Below, piece after piece: positions 25,288 through 33,034 of a DNA stretch of 47,701 nt. The stretch is from contig JAUWOY010000025.1 of NCBI GenBank assembly GCA_030611885.1, positions 1 to 47,701 of the forward strand, given 5' to 3'. Numbering within the stretch: position 1 is the first letter of the stretch; every line of letters begins with the position of its first letter. Under the pieces are notes generated by a model. It saw nothing but the letters and a program-made list of their open reading frames with translations. It was not told the origin of the DNA and did no database searches. A program made the translations under genes and the position numbers. This DNA comes from Chloroflexota bacterium (GTDB lineage: Bacteria; Chloroflexota; Anaerolineae; VGOG01).

Positions 25288-26577
25288 TCAGGCTGTCTCT
25301 TTCAGGTTAATGGGGTGCTCCGACTGGGTGAGGAGCAGAGGGGGGGTCTTGCCTAAGACAGCCTCTGCGCTGATGATGCACTTCTTAACGTCGCGCCGCG
25401 AGGGTATTTCGTACATCACGTCCAGCAAAGCTCTCTCCATGATGGTCCTCAGGCCCCGGGCGCCAGCTTCGTGTTTCATGGCCTCCTCGGCCGCCGTAGC
25501 TAACGCTTCTTCGGTGAAGATCAACTCCACGTTGTCCAGAGCCAGGAGCCGCTGAAATTGCTTGGTGATGGCGTTCCGGGGCCGGGTCAGGATGCCAATC
25601 ATGTCCTCCTTGCGCAGAGGGGCAACGCTGGTTATCACCGGCAGGCGTCCCACCATCTCCGGGATCATGCCGTACCTCATCAAGTCGTCGGGAACGACCT
25701 GCCTGAGGAGCTTGGCGATTCTCTTTTCTTGCTCTTCCTTCTGCAACTCGGCTGCCTCTCCCCTCAAAAAGCCTAGCTGCCCCTTCGTCCCGACGCGCTC
25801 GCCCACAATCTTCTCCAGGCCGTCAAAGGTGCCGCCGCAGATGAAGAGGACGTCGGTGGTATCAAGCTGAATGAACTCCTGGTGGGGATGCTTCCGACCG
25901 CCCTGGGGAGGGACGTTGGCCATTGTGCCCTCGATGATCTTCAGGAGGGCTTGCTGCACGCCCTCGCCTGAGACGTCACGGGTGATGGAGGGGTTGTCCC
26001 CCGTCTTGCGGGCCTTCTTGTCGAGCTCATCAATGTAGATGATGCCCTTCGCGGCGCGAGCCAGGTTGTGATCGGCGGCCTGGATCAGCCGCAGCAGGAT
26101 GTTTTCTACATCCTCGCCCACGTACCCGGCCTCGGTCAGAGCGGTGGCATCGGCGATGGCGAAGGGGACATCCAGAATCTTGGCCAGGGTGTGAGCCAAC
26201 AGCGTCTTGCCGCAGCCGGTGGGCCCGATGAGCAGGATATTGCTTTTCTCCAGCTCCACATCGTCGGCCTGGGTTCTGGCGTTGATGCGCTTGTAGTGGT
26301 TGTACACCGCCACCGAGAGCACTCTCTTGGCGTCATCCTGGCCAACCACGTATTCGTTCAAGCGGTCGTAGATCTCCCTGGGTGAGGGGATCGTTTCTAA
26401 GAAGAACTCCTCTTCTTCGGGGGAGTCGGGGGCTTCTTCTGCCAATATCTCATTGCACAAGTGAACACACTCATCGCAGATATAGGCTGAGTCGGGGCCG
26501 GCTATCAGGCGATTGACTTCATCCTGACCTCGCCGGCAGAAGGAGCAATATTGTTCTTCCTGTCGTCTTTTGGCCAT
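25288..26577 (-). CDS. clpX: ClpX, ATPase subunit of the ClpXP protease
   Basis: 429 residues, the usual ClpX length. The N-terminal zinc-binding domain has Cys11, Cys14, Cys34 and Cys37. The AAA+ module has Walker A GPTGCGKT near 121, the pore-loop [11 protein letters not shown], Walker [10 protein letters not shown] and the sensor-2 GARGLR motif near 375. It unfolds tagged proteins and feeds them to ClpP. It is the last gene of the tig-clpP-clpX operon, separated from clpP by a 168-base spacer containing hairpins. GAAAGGTGGGCC precedes the ATG. Confidence 0.97.
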   Translation of the reverse strand: MAKRRQEEQYCSFCRRGQDEVNRLIAGPDSAYICDECVHLCNEILAEEAPDSPEEEEFFLETIPSPREIYDRLNEYVVGQDDAKRVLSVAVYNHYKRINARTQADDVELEKSNILLIGPTGCGKTLLAHTLAKILDVPFAIADATALTEAGYVGEDVENILLRLIQAADHNLARAAKGIIYIDELDKKARKTGDNPSITRDVSGEGVQQALLKIIEGTMANVPPQGGRKHPHQEFIQLDTTDVLFICGGTFDGLEKIVGERVGTKGQLGFLRGEAAELQKEEQEKRIAKLLRQVVPDDLMRYGMIPEMVGRLPVITSVAPLRKEDMIGILTRPRNAITKQFQRLLALDNVELIFTEEALATAAEEAMKHEAGARGLRTIMERALLDVMYEIPSRRDVKKCIISAEAVLGKTPPLLLTQSEHPINLKETA

Positions 26578-26612
26578 CCTGGCCCACCTTTCTTTGTGAA
26601 TACTTGATCGCC

Positions 26613-26680
26613 GAAGGTCTCCCGACCGAGGCGGAAGAGGCTCAGTCGGGAGACCTCGCCCATCAAGGCGGGAGACCTTC
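26613..26680. repeat. Competing hairpins between clpP and clpX
   Basis: One arm, GAAGGTCTCCCGAC (26613-26626), can pair with either GTCGGGAGACCT (26645-26656) or CGGGAGACCTTC (26669-26680). The two pairings exclude each other, which is the layout of an attenuator, although no T-run or leader peptide is evident. Confidence 0.6.
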
Positions 26681-26691
26681 GCCCATCAAGG

Positions 26692-26745
26692 GAGTTTCGG
26701 GTTTGTCATTCCTCAACTCGAAACTCGTAACCCGAAACTCGAACG
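26692..26745. repeat. Heptamer-periodic inverted repeat next to clpP
   Basis: GAGTTTCGGGTTT (26692-26704) faces AACCCGAAACTC (26729-26740). The right part is built of the heptamers CGAAACT, CGTAACC, CGAAACT. It abuts the clpP stop codon. Confidence 0.6.
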
Positions 26746-27363
26746 TTATTCCTCGCCTTCCTCTTCTTGGACTTTTTCCTTGCGGGGACTCAACACCTCG
26801 TCAATGATGCCGTACTCGACAGCTTCCTGGGGGTTCATGAAGTAATCTCGATCGAAGTCTTTGGTGATTCGCTCCACCGATTGCCCTGTGTGATTGGCGA
26901 GGAGGTCCTTGAGTAGCTCTTGCATGCGCAGCAGCTCGCGGGCCTGGATCGCCACGTCGGGGGCGTAACCCCGTACTCCGCCGCCGGCGGGGTGCATGTG
27001 GATGGTAGCATGGGGCAGGGCGTAGCGACGGCCCTTCATGCCAGCGGCCAAAAGAACAGTGCCCAGGCTGGCCGTCCAGCCCACGGCGATGGTGGAGATA
27101 GGAGCCTGCACCTGCTGCATGGTGTCGTAGACGGCCAGGCCAGGATATACCGCGCCGCCAGGGCAGTTGATGTAGAGGGAGATCTCCCTTTCCGGGTCCT
27201 CTCGATCCAGGAAAAGCAGTTGGGCCACAACCACGTTAGCTACCTGGTCGTTGATGGGCGTGCCGAGGAAAATGATACGCTCCTTGAGGAGCAGGGAGTA
27301 GATATCGTACACCCGCTCGCCGCGGCCTGTGCTCTCGATGACATAGGGGATCAGGGATTTCAT
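26746..27363 (-). CDS. clpP: ClpP serine peptidase
   Basis: 205 residues. The catalytic serine is Ser99 in GWTASLG, with His124 in IHMHPAGG and Asp173 in DFDRDYFM; the spacings of 25 and 49 match the family. The segment after the histidine reads MHPAGGG, where most ClpP proteins have IHQPLGG, a small departure next to the active site. It forms the tetradecameric chamber used by ClpX. Its ATG overlaps the trigger-factor stop (ATGA), so the two are translationally coupled. Confidence 0.96.
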   Translation of the reverse strand: MKSLIPYVIESTGRGERVYDIYSLLLKERIIFLGTPINDQVANVVVAQLLFLDREDPEREISLYINCPGGAVYPGLAVYDTMQQVQAPISTIAVGWTASLGTVLLAAGMKGRRYALPHATIHMHPAGGGVRGYAPDVAIQARELLRMQELLKDLLANHTGQSVERITKDFDRDYFMNPQEAVEYGIIDEVLSPRKEKVQEEEGEE

Positions 27364-28625
27364 TCTATTTCACTCCTTTCGCTCTCATTCTCTACAGCTT
27401 GTTGCTTTGTGCTTTCCGTCTCTTCTTCGGAGGGAGCCTCCTCATCAGGCGAAGGTTCTTCTTCCTCCAGCTCGCCCCTGGCAATGGCTGCCAGGCGCTT
27501 CAAGACTTCATCTACTACTTCGTTAGATTTGATCTCTAACCCTTCTAACTCGGCCAACTTGCCCAGGGCAAGGGAACGCTTTAGCCTCTCCTCGACCTGG
27601 GGGGAGACCTCTTGGCGAAACTCTTCTTCGGTCAGTTTTTGCATCTCCAGGTAATTGTCGAGGTTCAATCCCTGCCGCCTGAGGCTCCGGTCGAATTCTT
27701 TGAGCCAGTCATCAATTCCTTTCTCCAGCATTATGGGCGGGAACTCTATCTCCGATCTCTCGATCAGGGCGGTCAAGGCTCGATTGGCGAATTCCTGCTC
27801 GGCTTTGGCCTGCAGTTGGCGGCGCAATTCGGCTTTGAGGTCTTCCAGAGTTTCATAGCTGCCAACGGTGCGAGCCAGGTCGTCGTCAATGTCGGGCGCC
27901 ACCTTTTCTTTCAAATCCTGGAGGTGGACTGTGAAGTGAGCCGGCTGGCCAGAGAGTTCCTTGTTATCGAATTCTTCAGGGTAGGTCAGCGTGAACTCCC
28001 TCTGTTCGTTGACGGTCAGGCCCAGGATTTTTTCGTTGAAGCCAGGCAGTGGCTGAGGGGAATCAGCCTTCAGGCTTAACTCTCTCCCCTCGTTTTCAAC
28101 GACCGTCTCTCCTTTAACCGTGCCCTCGATGTCCACTATCGCCAGATCGTCCCATTGAGCAGGTCGTTTCACAGGCTCCCAGAAGGTATTCTGCTCCTGG
28201 ATTCTTCTGAGGGCCTCGTCAATTTCCTCCTCGCTCGCTGTCCCCTCGTCGGGCTCTAACCGTATCTGCCGGTAATCGCCCAGTTCGACCACCGGAGCCA
28301 GGGGCACGACCATCTTTAACACCAGCGGGTTGGTTTCGTAATCCGTAAGCTGTGCCTGGCCGAAGGGCTCAAGGCCTGCTTTGTCTAAAGCCTCTTTGTA
28401 GACAGCGTCTCCCAGCTCGTCCAGTACTTCATTGGACAAAGCCTCCTTGCCAAAATAGCGCGCCACGACGTTGTAGGGTGCTTTGCCGGGGCGAAAGCCC
28501 GGAATCTTGGCCCGTCGCGAGATGCGCCGGGCAACGCTGCGCAAGGCCCGCTTAGCCCGCTTCTCATCAACCTCGATGGTCAAGGCCATTTGACAATTCT
28601 CTAGTCTCTCGGTCTCGATTTTCAA
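27360..28625 (-). CDS. tig: Trigger factor
   Basis: 421 residues with the standard three parts. The ribosome-binding domain has the signature [10 protein letters not shown] near 43-52. The middle PPIase domain (about 150-245) includes [11 protein letters not shown] and YPEEF. The C-terminal helical arms start near [12 protein letters not shown] and end in an acidic tail. It is the ribosome-associated chaperone for nascent chains. The start is TTG at 28625 behind AAGGAGAG, giving [11 protein letters not shown]. First gene of the tig-clpP-clpX operon. Confidence 0.95.
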   Translation of the reverse strand: MKIETERLENCQMALTIEVDEKRAKRALRSVARRISRRAKIPGFRPGKAPYNVVARYFGKEALSNEVLDELGDAVYKEALDKAGLEPFGQAQLTDYETNPLVLKMVVPLAPVVELGDYRQIRLEPDEGTASEEEIDEALRRIQEQNTFWEPVKRPAQWDDLAIVDIEGTVKGETVVENEGRELSLKADSPQPLPGFNEKILGLTVNEQREFTLTYPEEFDNKELSGQPAHFTVHLQDLKEKVAPDIDDDLARTVGSYETLEDLKAELRRQLQAKAEQEFANRALTALIERSEIEFPPIMLEKGIDDWLKEFDRSLRRQGLNLDNYLEMQKLTEEEFRQEVSPQVEERLKRSLALGKLAELEGLEIKSNEVVDEVLKRLAAIARGELEEEEPSPDEEAPSEEETESTKQQAVENESERSEIE

Positions 28626-28654
28626 TGTATCAACACTCTCCTTTCTTGCTGGAG

Positions 28655-28663
28655 ATTATAGCA
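28655..28663 (-). promoter_or_regulatory. Extended -10 promoter of the tig-clpP-clpX operon
   Basis: On the minus strand TGCTATAAT, an extended -10 box, lies about 30 bases before the tig TTG. No good -35 hexamer is found at 16-18 bases, which is acceptable for an extended -10 promoter. Confidence 0.6.
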
Positions 28664-28680
28664 CAAAACTCTGAGAAGGG

Positions 28681-29862
28681 CTAGTTTGAGTAGAGTGGGC
28701 TCATGTCCCGCAGTTTCTGGACGATGCCGGGCAGTGTCTCCAAGACGTAGTCAACGTCCTCCTCGGTGTTCTCCCTGCCCAGGGTCAGGCGCAAACTGCC
28801 GTGGGCTACTTCATGGGGAAGGCCCAGGGCCAGTAGCACGTGAGAGGCCTCCAGGGAGGCCGAGCTGCAGGCCGAGCCACTGGAGGCACAGATTCCCGCC
28901 AGGTCTAAATTGAGCAGCATGGCCTCCCCCTCGATGTACTTGAAGACGAAGCTGGCGTTGTTGGGCAGGCGGTTGGTGGGATGGCCGGTGAGCTCTACCT
29001 CGACGATGCTCTCCAGAACGCCTGCGATCAGGCGATCCCGCAGGGTGGCGATGCGCTGATTGTGGGCCTCCAGCTCCTCGTGGGCTATCTTCAGCGCGGT
29101 GGCTAACCCGACGATGTAGGGCACGTTCTCCGTGCCGGCCCGGCGGTTGCGCTCGTGGGCACCGCCGGTCTGGGTCGGCAGCAGGGGCACGCCTTTCCGC
29201 GCGTAGAGCACGCCCACTCCCTTGGGGCCGTAGAATTTGTGCGCCGAGAGGGAAAGGAGGTCAACGTTCAACTGGTCTACGTCCAGGCTCAGAACGCCAC
29301 CAGCTTGTACAGCATCGGTGTGGAAAGGCACGCCCATTTGCCTGGCGACCTTGCCGATTTCGGCGATAGGCTCGATGGTGCCCACTTCGTTGTTGGCATA
29401 AATGATGCTGATGAGGATGGTGTCGTCCCTGATAGCCCGGCTGACGTCATCGGGATCAACTAAGCCGTGCTTGTCCACGGGCACGTAGGTGATCTCGAAG
29501 CCGAAGTGCTTCTTCAGGTGCTCGCAGGTGTGGCTCACGGCGTGGTGCTCGATGGGAGAGGTGATGATGTGGTTGCCTTTTCCCAGGTTGCGCCGCGCCC
29601 AACCCACGCCGCGCAGGGCCAGGTTGTCGCTCTCGGTCCCGCAACTGGTGAAAATCACCTCTCTGGGCTGGCAGCCCAGGATATCGGCCACCGTGCGCCG
29701 AGCTTCGTCAATGGCCTCAGCGGCTTCTTGCCCCAGCCCGTAGATGCTGGAGGCGTTGCCGTACTGGGGGTTGAAATAGGGGAGCATGGCCTCCACCACT
29801 CGCGGATCAACGGCGGTGGTGGCGGCGTGGTCCAAATAAATCGTCTTCGATTGTTTTTGCAT
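28681..29862 (-). CDS. Cysteine desulfurase (IscS/NifS type)
   Basis: 393 residues. YLDHAATT at the N-terminus, His106-His107 in PIEHHAVS, the PLP lysine Lys209 in [12 protein letters not shown], and the persulfide cysteine Cys332 in ASSGSACSS are all present. It takes sulfur from cysteine for iron-sulfur clusters and tRNA thiolation. No iscR, iscU or mnmA gene is beside it, so it may serve tRNA modification or a dispersed Isc system. The ATG is preceded by GGAGGAAG and a near-consensus promoter. Confidence 0.94.
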   Translation of the reverse strand: MQKQSKTIYLDHAATTAVDPRVVEAMLPYFNPQYGNASSIYGLGQEAAEAIDEARRTVADILGCQPREVIFTSCGTESDNLALRGVGWARRNLGKGNHIITSPIEHHAVSHTCEHLKKHFGFEITYVPVDKHGLVDPDDVSRAIRDDTILISIIYANNEVGTIEPIAEIGKVARQMGVPFHTDAVQAGGVLSLDVDQLNVDLLSLSAHKFYGPKGVGVLYARKGVPLLPTQTGGAHERNRRAGTENVPYIVGLATALKIAHEELEAHNQRIATLRDRLIAGVLESIVEVELTGHPTNRLPNNASFVFKYIEGEAMLLNLDLAGICASSGSACSSASLEASHVLLALGLPHEVAHGSLRLTLGRENTEEDVDYVLETLPGIVQKLRDMSPLYSN

Positions 29863-29889
29863 TTTCTTCCTCCGCCAATCGTCTGGGTT

Positions 29890-29918
29890 ATTCTAGCACG
29901 TCCACCGGTTTCTGTCAA
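29890..29918 (-). promoter_or_regulatory. Strong promoter for the cysteine desulfurase gene
   Basis: On the minus strand a perfect TTGACA, a 17-base spacer and TAGAAT, with a TGC extension before the -10. It is 28 bases from the ATG. Confidence 0.8.
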
Positions 29919-29955
29919 GGATGATTTGCACGTCAAAGCGGGGGGATGAGAGTGA

Positions 29956-30044
29956 CTGTCAACGGATTCCGGGAACGAATTGAACGGATTGGAGTTCTGC
30001 ACGTGACATTTTCCGTTCAATCCGTTCAAAAAATCCGTTGACAG
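29956..30044. repeat. Palindromic repeat family C, copy 2
   Basis: Arms 29956-29988 (starting CTGTCAACGGATT, ending TTGAACGGA) and 30012-30044 (TCCGTTCAATCCG to CGTTGACAG). It is the reverse complement of the copy at 7682-7770, including its GGGGGATGAG flank, and lies between two divergent promoters. Confidence 0.85.
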
Positions 30045-30061
30045 CGATTTGGTGTTCGGAT

Positions 30062-30090
30062 TTGCCATTTTTGAGGTTGTGTTATATCAT
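30062..30090 (+). promoter_or_regulatory. Promoter for the acyl-CoA synthetase gene
   Basis: TTGCCA, a 17-base spacer and TATCAT, about 24 bases before the ATG at 30114. The -35 box is the same TTGCCA as at the tRNA-Pro promoter. Confidence 0.5.
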
Positions 30091-30113
30091 TGTGAAACGT
30101 GGAGGAGATGAAC

Positions 30114-32207
30114 ATGCTAGAGATGTTTTCTTGCCCCCAAGCGGTGGCTGTGATTGGTGCCTCTCGTGACAAAGACAAGCTGGGTCACGGGGTGCTGTCA
30201 AATATTATCGAACATGGCTACCCAGGCCAGGTCTATCCCATCAACCCTAAGGCCGATGAGATTCTGGGACTCAAGTGTTATCCCAGTGTCCTGGATGTCC
30301 CGGACCCCATAGATCTGGCGGTCATGGTTATTCCCAACAAATACGTTTCTGCAGCACTGGAGGAGTGTGGCCAGAAGGGCGTCAAGGGGGTCGTAATCAT
30401 CAGCGCGGGCTTCCGCGAGGCCGGCCTGGAGGGGGTGAGGATGGAGCGGGAGCTGGTCGCCATCGCCAAACGGCATGGGATGCGGCTCATCGGCCCCAAC
30501 TGCCTGGGGGTCATAGATACCATCTGCCCGCTCGACGCTTCCTTCGCCGCCGGGATGCCCCCCCAGGGGAAAATCGCCTTCATGTCCCAATCCGGGGCCC
30601 TTTGCACCGCCATCCTCGATTGGGCCCTGGCGGCCGAGATCGGCTTCTCCCGCTTCGTTAGCCTGGGCAACAAGGCTGACGTGGACGAGGTTGACCTGTT
30701 GGCAGCCTGGGAGGATGACCCCCATTCCACAGTAATCCTCACTTACATCGAGGGCCTCTCCGAAGGCAGGGAGTTCATGGAGGTCGCCCGCCGGGTCACC
30801 CGCCGCATCCCGGTCATCGCCGTGAAATCCGGCTCTACCGACGCTGGCTCGCGGGCCGTCTCCTCCCACACCGGCTCCCTGGCGGGATCGGCACGGGCCT
30901 ACGAGTCGGCCTTCCGCCAGAGCGGGGTGCTCAGGGCCGAGTCCATCCAACACCTGTTCGACTATTCGTTGGCCTTCGCCTACCAGCCAGTGCTCCGAGG
31001 CGGTCGCATCGCCATAGTGACCAATGCTGGCGGGCCGGGCGTGATGGCCACCGACGCCCTGGAGCGGGAGGGCCTCTCGCTGGCCTCGTTGAGCCATGAG
31101 ACCATTGACTTCCTGCGGGACAATCTCCCCGCCGCCGCCAACATCTACAATCCGATAGACGTCCTGGGAGATGCTCCGACCGACCGCTACGCCCTGGCCC
31201 TGGAGGCTGCCCTCAAGGAAGAAGGCGTGAACGGTGTCATTGTCATCCTCACCCCCCAGGTGATGACCAGGATCGAGGAGACGGCTGAGGCGGTGGGTCG
31301 GATCGCCGCTGGCTACGACAAGCCTGTCCTGGGTTGCTTCATGGGGGAGGCCAGGGTCCGCGCGGGGATCAAGGTGCTCAACCAACATAGGATACCCAAC
31401 TATTCCTTTCCTGAGCGGGCGGTGGGAGCGCTGAAGGCCATGCTGGACTACCGGCGCTGGCTGGATCGTCCTCCCCTGGAAATCGAGGAGTTTGACGTTG
31501 ATCGGGAGAGGGTGAAGGGTATCTTCGACCAGGTGAGGGCCGACGGCCGGCAGACCATCGGCGACGCCGAGGCGCGTGACGTAATGCAAGCCTACGGCAT
31601 CCGCATCCCCGCATCCAAGCTGGCCACCTCGGCCGAGGAGGCGGTGGAGTTCGCCGAGGAGATCGGCTACCCGCTGGTGATGAAGATCACCTCGCCGGAC
31701 ATCCTCCACAAGACCGACATCGGCGGCGTCAAGCTGGGCCTCTCCGATGCCACCGACGTGCGAGACGCCTTCGACCTGCTGGTCTACCGGGCCACCCGCT
31801 ACATGCCCGACGCCGAGATCTGGGGCTGTCTGGTGCAGGAGATGGTGAGGGGGGGTAAAGAGGTCATCGTGGGCATGAACTGCGACCCCCAGTTCGGCCC
31901 GCTGATGATGTTCGGCCTGGGTGGGATCTACGTCGAGGCTCTCAAAGACGTGGCCTTTCGCATAGCGCCCTTCTCGCGGCAGGAGGCCCAGGAGATGATC
32001 CGCGAGATCCGCTCCTGCAGTCTGCTCAAGGGAGTCCGCGGTGAGCGGCCCTCGGACATCGAAGCCATCGTGGACACACTGTTGCGGCTTTCGCAGTTGG
32101 TGACCGATTTCCCTGAGATCATGGAGATGGACATCAACCCGCTCATCGTCTTCGAGGCTGGACGGGGAGTAGTGGGCGTTGACATGCGGCTGGTGTTAGC
32201 GGCGTGA
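30114..32207 (+). CDS. ADP-forming acyl-CoA synthetase (single chain, alpha-beta fusion)
   Basis: 697 residues. A CoA-binding Rossmann domain (VAVIGASRDKDKLGHGVL, LIGPNCLGV) and a succinyl-CoA ligase-like domain carry the phospho-histidine His252 in SSHTGSLAGS. A C-terminal ATP-grasp domain follows from about 470 (YPLVMKITSPDILHKTDIGGV, MEMDINPLIV). The enzyme converts acyl-CoA, ADP and phosphate to the acid, CoA and ATP, and can run in either direction. The frame opens at a GTG at 30099, but GGAGGAG sits correctly for the ATG at 30114. A BioD/DRTGG protein of the kind often linked to acetate metabolism lies 0.8 kb downstream. Confidence 0.93.
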   Translation: MLEMFSCPQAVAVIGASRDKDKLGHGVLSNIIEHGYPGQVYPINPKADEILGLKCYPSVLDVPDPIDLAVMVIPNKYVSAALEECGQKGVKGVVIISAGFREAGLEGVRMERELVAIAKRHGMRLIGPNCLGVIDTICPLDASFAAGMPPQGKIAFMSQSGALCTAILDWALAAEIGFSRFVSLGNKADVDEVDLLAAWEDDPHSTVILTYIEGLSEGREFMEVARRVTRRIPVIAVKSGSTDAGSRAVSSHTGSLAGSARAYESAFRQSGVLRAESIQHLFDYSLAFAYQPVLRGGRIAIVTNAGGPGVMATDALEREGLSLASLSHETIDFLRDNLPAAANIYNPIDVLGDAPTDRYALALEAALKEEGVNGVIVILTPQVMTRIEETAEAVGRIAAGYDKPVLGCFMGEARVRAGIKVLNQHRIPNYSFPERAVGALKAMLDYRRWLDRPPLEIEEFDVDRERVKGIFDQVRADGRQTIGDAEARDVMQAYGIRIPASKLATSAEEAVEFAEEIGYPLVMKITSPDILHKTDIGGVKLGLSDATDVRDAFDLLVYRATRYMPDAEIWGCLVQEMVRGGKEVIVGMNCDPQFGPLMMFGLGGIYVEALKDVAFRIAPFSRQEAQEMIREIRSCSLLKGVRGERPSDIEAIVDTLLRLSQLVTDFPEIMEMDINPLIVFEAGRGVVGVDMRLVLAA

Positions 32208-32240
32208 AAGGGACAAGGGACAAGGGATAAGTGACAAGGG
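32208..32240. repeat. Heptamer-periodic tract at the DUF3800 start
   Basis: GGGACAA, GGGACAA, GGGATAA, GTGACAA, GGG with a seven-base period, starting right after the synthetase stop codon. The GTG start of the DUF3800 gene is inside it. Confidence 0.65.
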
Positions 32241-32878
32241 AAACACACATAGATGAGGCAGGGATAGATGCCGAATCCCCGATCGTCGTGGTCAGTGTCT
32301 TCGTGGTCAATGATGTCGAGACATTGAGGGCAGCGATCAAAGCGGTCCGTGATAAGCACCACTTTGGCAACGAGATGAAATCGGCCAAGACATCCGCGTT
32401 GCGGAGGCGGGTCTACCGGGATGTCCTGACCGAAGTGATGCAACACGACATTGATGTATGGGTGTTGATAGCGAACAAGGAGACAGCCGTTGAGCACCTG
32501 GGGCTCGCACGGCGTGTCCTGGGCGACTACTTCACTGAACTGGCGGTAATGCGTACTGCCAACCTGTGGCGAGGTGGAGTCCTCTATCTGGACGAGAAAC
32601 CAGGCAAGGGGAGAGAGGCTCTCCTGCAGCGGCTTTCTGTTGGTCTAACCGAAGTCGGAGCACTACAAGAGATTGATTCTCATCGGGATGACTTGATGCA
32701 GGTTTCCGATCTCATTTGCGGGACAGTCTTTGGGGTAGAAACAGGGAACGAGCGGAAACGGGAACTGTTCGAGATCATCGCGGCCCACGTCTCCATCTGG
32801 CGTTGGGCACCTGAAAAGCAAAAAGCAGATCGCCCATCCCGGGAAGTTCCTCCCAGCAACGAGAGGCATCCCGGGTGA
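32231..32878 (+). CDS. DUF3800 domain protein
   Basis: 215 residues. The pattern is that of the DUF3800 family: an early HIDEAG (usually YIDESG) at 6-11, VVVSVFVV, FGNEMKSAK near 45, VLYLDEKPGKG near 120 and the closing DSHRDDLMQVSDLICGTVFG near 155-174. The spaced acidic residues suggest a metal-dependent nuclease-like site; this is inference. The family is found scattered near mobile and defence genes. The GTG start lies in a heptamer tract and has no good ribosome site, so the true N-terminus may be lost or elsewhere. The last 20 or so codons overlap a candidate antisense RNA on the other strand. Confidence 0.7.
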   Translation: MTRETHIDEAGIDAESPIVVVSVFVVNDVETLRAAIKAVRDKHHFGNEMKSAKTSALRRRVYRDVLTEVMQHDIDVWVLIANKETAVEHLGLARRVLGDYFTELAVMRTANLWRGGVLYLDEKPGKGREALLQRLSVGLTEVGALQEIDSHRDDLMQVSDLICGTVFGVETGNERKRELFEIIAAHVSIWRWAPEKQKADRPSREVPPSNERHPG

Positions 32879-32893
32879 ACGATCCGCTTTTGT
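32814..32893 (-). ncRNA. Candidate small RNA, long rod-shaped hairpin
   Basis: A minus-strand promoter (TTGACA/17/TATACT) predicts a start near 32893. The transcript folds almost completely. AAAAGCGGATCG (32891-32880) pairs with CGATCTGCTTTT (32832-32821); the stem continues through TTCA/TGGG and CCCGGGA/TCCCGGG with one bulged A. An inner CCTCTC/GGGAGG stem closes a six-base loop. A broken T-run (TTTTTGCTTTT) follows. Length is about 80 nt. It runs convergently into the 3' end of the DUF3800 gene and is antisense to its last codons. It does not have the SRP or 6S RNA signatures. The palindrome could also simply be a bidirectional terminator. Confidence 0.5.
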
Positions 32894-32899
32894 AAATAT

Positions 32900-32928
32900 A
32901 GTATACCAGCTTTTCAAAACCGTGTCAA
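32900..32928 (-). promoter_or_regulatory. Consensus sigma-70 promoter with no protein gene behind it
   Basis: On the minus strand TTGACA, a 17-base spacer and TATACT, the best promoter in the window. No open frame of any length follows it on that strand; what follows is the rod-shaped palindrome described as a candidate small RNA. Confidence 0.7.
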
Positions 32929-32936
32929 ATTGTATC

Positions 32937-33001
32937 ACAAGGGATAAGGGACAAGGGACTGCCTAATCCCTCGTCCCTGATCCCCGATCCCTAATCCCTG
33001 A
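32937..33001. repeat. Heptamer-periodic inverted repeat
   Basis: The left arm AGGGATAAGGGACAAGGGA faces a right arm built from CCCTCGT, CCCTGAT, CCCCGAT, CCCTAAT. It has the same unit as 32208-32240 and 16134-16172 and lies just before the BioD/DRTGG gene. Confidence 0.65.
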
Positions 33002-33034
33002 CCAGACCATCAGACCAAAAGGAGGGAATATAAT

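Noticed and set aside
32814..32893. SRP 4.5S RNA or 6S RNA as identity of the candidate small RNA
   Set aside because: The GGAAG-type SRP loop and the 6S central bubble are both absent; the hairpin is almost fully paired.
16130..33001. CRISPR array suggested by many short repeats
   Set aside because: The repeats are heptamers or palindromes without regular 30-40 base spacers, and no cas genes are present.
33020..33034. TATAAT directly before the BioD/DRTGG ATG as a promoter
   Set aside because: It lies three bases from the start codon, between ribosome site and ATG, and no -35 box is correctly placed.
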